Positions 61,366 through 64,000 of a DNA stretch of 64,000 nucleotides are shown here, piece by piece. Position numbers and translations under genes: made by a program. Each line of letters starts with the position of its first letter. Position 1 is the stretch's first letter. The notes under the pieces were generated by a model, which was given only the letters and a program-made list of their open reading frames with translations, did not search any database and had not been told where the DNA came from. The stretch covers positions 178,997 through 242,996 of the forward strand of contig WGMZ01000007.1 of assembly GCA_016124735.1 (NCBI GenBank), read 5' to 3'. The DNA comes from Bacteroidota bacterium. GTDB taxonomy: Bacteria; Bacteroidota; Bacteroidia; UBA8524.

Positions 61366-62739
61366 ATGAAAAAATTATTCATTACGGTATGTGTTCTGCT
61401 CACCGGACTTGCAGTTCAGGCGCAGAAATTCAATATCGAAAGTGCCTTGATTGAATTGAATCGGGGAAGCTTGCAAGAGGCAAAAGATTACATTGACAAA
61501 GCAGCAACCAACGAAAGCACTTCCAACAATATCAAAATGTGGTATGTGCGCGGACAGGTGTATTTGGCAATTACCCAAAATGCAGACATTTTGAAAACCT
61601 ATCCGGATGCCGGCGTAACGGCAGTGAAAAGTTTCATCGACTGTATCAAGCTTGATAAAGAAAACCGCCGTCCAAGTTACCGCGACGCAGAAGAGAAAAT
61701 GCTTCAATCTGTTGTTCCGGCCTATAACTATGCCATTCAGGAATACCAGGATGGAGGCAATTTGTTGGAAAGCGACCCAGCCGCAGCCAAGGCAAAAATT
61801 AAAAATGCCGTTGATGCCTGGGAAGTAGTAATTGGGGCCTACGCATACGATTCCAACCGCCAGCTGGAAACAGCCATGAATCTTCCAAAGAATAATATGT
61901 TCCAACTGATGGCCGATGCGGCGATCAAGATGGGAGATAATGAGCGGGCTTTCAAATTGTTCAATGACGTAATTGCTAGCGAATCCCCTGTTCCTTATGC
62001 GTATACGCGTTCTGCCTTGTTGCACATGGAATTGGGCGATACCGCAAAAGCATTGGAAGTGATTGAAGCCGGTAAAGTACGTTTCCCTGAAGAAAAAGAC
62101 CTCACCACTTTACAGTTGATGGTGTATCAGAACCAGGGCAAAGAAGATCTGTTGACCGACAAGATTACAGAGGCTTTGGAATCTGATCCGGGCAACCCCA
62201 TTTTATTGGCCAACCGCGGCAACCTCTACGATACACGAGCCAGAAATACGGTAGAAGAATTGAAAAAAGAGGTGGAGCATAGCTATAAACTGCACAAGGA
62301 TATGCGCAAGGAGCCCAATGCGAAGAAGAAGGCGGAGATGAAAAAACAGGTGGAAGAATCAGATGCCAAGGTTCAAACCTTGCTGAACAAAGTAAATCAT
62401 CTCGACAGCCTGGCAATCAACGATTACAAGGCAGCTTACGAATCCAACCCGGATGCCTTCGACGTGCTTTTTAACCTTGGAGCCATTTATTCCAATGGGG
62501 CGATTCCATTGATTGAAATGGCAAACAACCTGCCGGCAGACGGCAATTACGATAAGAACTACACCAAACTAAAAGACGAATGGACAGAGCTCTATAAGTC
62601 TTCGTTGGAGTGGTTCCTGAAAGCAGAAGAACTGAGACCCGATGACAATCAGGTTTTGATGAGCATCCAACAGATCTATGCGCAGCTGGGCAATCAGGAA
62701 AAAGCGATTGAATACAAGAACAAGCGCGAAGGAAATTAA
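61366..62739 (+). CDS. Secreted TPR-repeat protein downstream of gyrA
   Basis: 457 residues from ATG 61366 (MKKLFITVCVLLTGLAVQAQKF signal peptide); a TTG 18 bases upstream is not needed. All-helical with TPR motifs throughout: IKMWYVRGQVYLAITQN, AIKMGDNERAFKLFNDVIASES, AYTRSALLHMELGDTAKALEVIEAG, ILLANRGNLYDTRARNTVEELKKEVEH, AFDVLFNLGAIYSNGAIPLIEMA and MSIQQIYAQLGNQEKAIEYKNKREGN. Probably a periplasmic scaffold. The gyrA-TPR order is frequent in Bacteroidota. Ends before a terminator at 62775. Confidence 0.85.
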   Translation: MKKLFITVCVLLTGLAVQAQKFNIESALIELNRGSLQEAKDYIDKAATNESTSNNIKMWYVRGQVYLAITQNADILKTYPDAGVTAVKSFIDCIKLDKENRRPSYRDAEEKMLQSVVPAYNYAIQEYQDGGNLLESDPAAAKAKIKNAVDAWEVVIGAYAYDSNRQLETAMNLPKNNMFQLMADAAIKMGDNERAFKLFNDVIASESPVPYAYTRSALLHMELGDTAKALEVIEAGKVRFPEEKDLTTLQLMVYQNQGKEDLLTDKITEALESDPGNPILLANRGNLYDTRARNTVEELKKEVEHSYKLHKDMRKEPNAKKKAEMKKQVEESDAKVQTLLNKVNHLDSLAINDYKAAYESNPDAFDVLFNLGAIYSNGAIPLIEMANNLPADGNYDKNYTKLKDEWTELYKSSLEWFLKAEELRPDDNQVLMSIQQIYAQLGNQEKAIEYKNKREGN

Positions 62740-62774
62740 TTCGAACCCACACACGTTTATTTAAATAGTGCACG

Positions 62775-62802
62775 GCCGGGAGAGCAATCTTCCGGCTTTT
62801 TT
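62775..62802 (+). terminator. Terminator after the gyrA-TPR unit
   Basis: Stem gccggga (62775-62781) with t-tccggc (62790-62796, one G-U pair), 8-nt loop, then six T residues. Confidence 0.85.
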
Positions 62803-63030
62803 GTTTGCCCTACGGGCGGTCATCGCAACTATTAGCCGGCTTATGCATCACGGAGACGCGGTTGCTGATTCTCCGTCAATTTTGTCGCGAAGTCATATCT
62901 TCACAACTTGCATTAATTCGTCTGACGTCTAGTTTCCGCTGATTCATTTACTTCGCTTATTTCGATTACGTCATTATATGAAATCTTAACGTCATGTTTC
63001 CTAACTTCGTAAAAAGGAAAGGAGTGAACC
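62803..63030. other. Non-coding spacer with two small hairpins
   Basis: Contains gccc-tac-gggc (62807-62817) and a 7-bp stem acggaga (62850-62856) with tctccgt (62870-62876). No gene or RNA recognised. Confidence 0.45.
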
Positions 63031-63417
63031 ATGAATTATCCCGATTTATTCGCCGCATTGGGCGCCCTGTTTTATGCGGTATCAGCAAGCGACGGACAAA
63101 TAGCTGAAAAAGAAAAAGAGAAATTAAAAGAGCAGACCCGAAAAATTTGGTTGGATTGGGAACACTCGACCGACAAATTTGGGAGCGATTCCGCGCATTA
63201 TATCAGTTTTGAATTCGAAACCCTGCTGGATGAAGATGCTGATATGGACTATGCCTGGAATCAGTTCAAAGATTTTTACCATATTCATCACAGTGCATTT
63301 AATCCGGCACTCAGGAAAAGAATTCAGGAAACAGCTGCTGCCGTGGCATTGGCAAAATCTGGTTACAACAAAGCCGAACTGGGAATCCTTACAGATTTGC
63401 ATTTGTTGATGAACTGA
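63031..63417 (+). CDS. Small TerB-like helical protein
   Basis: 128 residues. The opening NYPDLFAALGALFYAVSASDGQIAEKEKEKLKEQTRKIW resembles the first helices and the acidic SDGxIxxxE turn of TerB-like (tellurite resistance/co-chaperone-related) domains; the rest is helical (YAWNQFKDFYHIHHSAFNPALRKRIQETAAAVALAKSGYNKAELGILTDLHLLM). Function unknown. It is preceded by an unusually good Shine-Dalgarno-like aaaggag 6 nt before the ATG, rare for this phylum. It stands alone between non-coding stretches. Confidence 0.65.
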   Translation: MNYPDLFAALGALFYAVSASDGQIAEKEKEKLKEQTRKIWLDWEHSTDKFGSDSAHYISFEFETLLDEDADMDYAWNQFKDFYHIHHSAFNPALRKRIQETAAAVALAKSGYNKAELGILTDLHLLMN

Positions 63418-63896
63418 GGTTAAGATTAATTCCTGATATTCATCGAAACCGATAAAGCCTGAGAATCGCGAATTTGATAACAATCCGCTCAGTAGGGCGG
63501 AATATTGAAAAATTCAACCTGCTATAGTAGGTTTAAAAAGTGTCCAGATGACAAAAATAGGCGAGTGTTCTAAAATAGAATTTAACATAATATTAATTAT
63601 AGGACAAAACGATATTGAGTTGTCTATAATAGGTGTTTAAGCGTTTCGTCAACTATAATTAGACGTTATGCTAAATTGCCGCTTCGGCAAACCCCGCAAA
63701 TTGCTTTTCAAAATCTTTTGCTTAAAAAATTGCAAAACATTTTTCACGCACAATTATCCAACGCTACCCAGCCCTAAGCCATCACACAATGCCATTTTTC
63801 TTTTTTTTTGCCACCGCACGAAAAAATTATTCTTTCTAAAATTCTCGTATTCTATAAAATATACAGGAATGAAAAGAATACGAGATTCTCAGCGAT
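63418..63896. other. Palindrome-rich non-coding region before the insertion sequence
   Basis: About 480 bases. Short palindromes at 63484-63533, a bulged inverted repeat at 63596-63630, CTATARTAGG-like motifs at 63522, 63624 and 63653, a hairpin ttgccg-ctt-cggcaa (63676-63690), and an 11-bp perfect inverted repeat at 63843-63885. The only long frame (63668-63901) is low-complexity and I do not call it a gene. Confidence 0.5.
63843..63885. repeat. 11-bp perfect inverted repeat next to the insertion sequence
   Basis: tctcgtattct (63843-63853) and agaatacgaga (63875-63885), 21-nt loop, ending 11 bases before the element. Confidence 0.6.
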
Positions 63897-64000
63897 TGTA
63901 ACACTCCCCTAATTTAAGACCATCGGGTTAGTTAAGAAATCGAAATTAAATTTGACTAACCATGACAACAAAAAGAACGCGTCGGAAATTTTCGGCAGAA
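63897..64000 (+). mobile_element. Left end of an IS3-family insertion sequence (cut by window)
   Basis: The probable left end starts with TG at 63897 (tgtaacactcccctaattt), the form of IS3-family terminal repeats, followed 65 bases later by a transposase OrfA start. The right end and target duplication are outside the window. Confidence 0.75.
63962..64000 (+). CDS. IS3-family transposase OrfA, first 13 codons
   Basis: Reads MTTKRTRRKFSAE before the window ends. The K-R-T-R-R-K-F-S-A-E start is a hallmark of IS3/IS150-group OrfA proteins, whose N-terminus is a helix-turn-helix that binds the element's ends. In complete elements OrfA is joined to the OrfB catalytic part by a frameshift; neither the frameshift site nor OrfB is visible here. 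Confidence 0.8.
   Translation, partial: MTTKRTRRKFSAE

Noticed and set aside
62739..62760. tRNA-like ttcgaaccc string
   Set aside because: No acceptor stem, anticodon arm or CCA context around it.
63596..63675. Integron attC-like site (bulged inverted repeat followed by gacgttatgc)
   Set aside because: The terminal core gttatgc does not fit GTTRRRY, no matching opposite core was found at the other end, and no integrase or cassette array is visible.
63668..63901. 77-codon frame before the insertion sequence
   Set aside because: Low-complexity Phe/Lys/Leu-rich product, runs into the IS end and contains both arms of a palindrome; no support as a gene.

Overview
The window reads as a chromosomal segment of a Bacteroidota bacterium, probably close to the Flavobacteriia/Crocinitomicaceae type, although I would not fix an order without a marker tree. 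Reasons: a type IX secretion C-terminal sorting domain (gene at 30659), many short-lipobox lipoproteins, families largely restricted to this phylum (DUF3276/PUR-like, DUF4199, DUF5683, DUF4382), a Bacteroidota-style ParC/ParE pair, and many promoter elements of the TAnnTTTG type rather than sigma-70 -10 boxes. Mpl indicates a diaminopimelate-type murein. No rRNA, tRNA or CRISPR array was seen.

Layout. 1-5.5 kb: tail of an ABC exporter, a PUR-like nucleic acid binding protein, a tight membrane/lipid/translation operon (SRPBCC, PlsC, GatC, LolD-like ATPase), a DUF4382 lipoprotein and a cobalamin adenosyltransferase. 5.5-13.5 kb: TPR lipoprotein, DCC protein, ffh, then leftward hscB, a secreted unknown and rseP, dps, a Nudix hydrolase, and rightward pdxH and fabI. 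13.5-27.1 kb: GlsB/OlsB-like acyltransferase, DUF58, thioredoxin, DUF985 cupin, nucleoside phosphorylase, universal stress protein, a secreted protein with a threefold repeat, Mpl, Bcp, an M23 peptidase, an FAH-family enzyme, an M3 peptidase, a propeller-like lipoprotein and a TlpA-like thioredoxin. 27.2-36.8 kb: a rightward run with a double-length D-Ala-D-Ala ligase-like protein, a PASTA membrane protein, a type IX cargo protein, a rhodanese, a seven-heme cytochrome with a TPR-like tail and a TPR histidine kinase. 36.8-39.7 kb: leftward parA-parB-DUF5683 and a UPF0173 hydrolase. 39.7-48.1 kb: peptide-binding lipoprotein, Nnr repair enzyme, RIC-like di-iron protein, YceI lipoprotein, M16 peptidase and a second Usp. 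48.6-62.7 kb: TetR-parE-cupin, a lipoprotein, parC, an 87-bp tandem repeat block, a hemerythrin-like gene flanked by short repeats, 3-hydroxyacyl-CoA dehydrogenase, a fatty acid hydroxylase-family protein, gyrA and a TPR protein. 62.7-64 kb: one small TerB-like gene in a palindrome-rich stretch, then the left end of an IS3-family insertion sequence cut by the window edge.

Most of this is housekeeping: envelope and murein, membrane-protein targeting, chromosome topology and segregation, and redox/iron handling. The parts that stand out are the tandem Ddl-like fusion at 27238-29901, the minisatellite directly abutting the parC stop codon (55130-55631), the secreted protein with three copies of an unrecognised domain (18209-19390), a leftward terminator with no gene in front of it (48289-48318), a set of genes whose TAnnTTTG box ends 3-6 nt before the start codon, and several convergent gene pairs that share stop-codon bases. 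I saw no defence system, phage or biosynthetic cluster.
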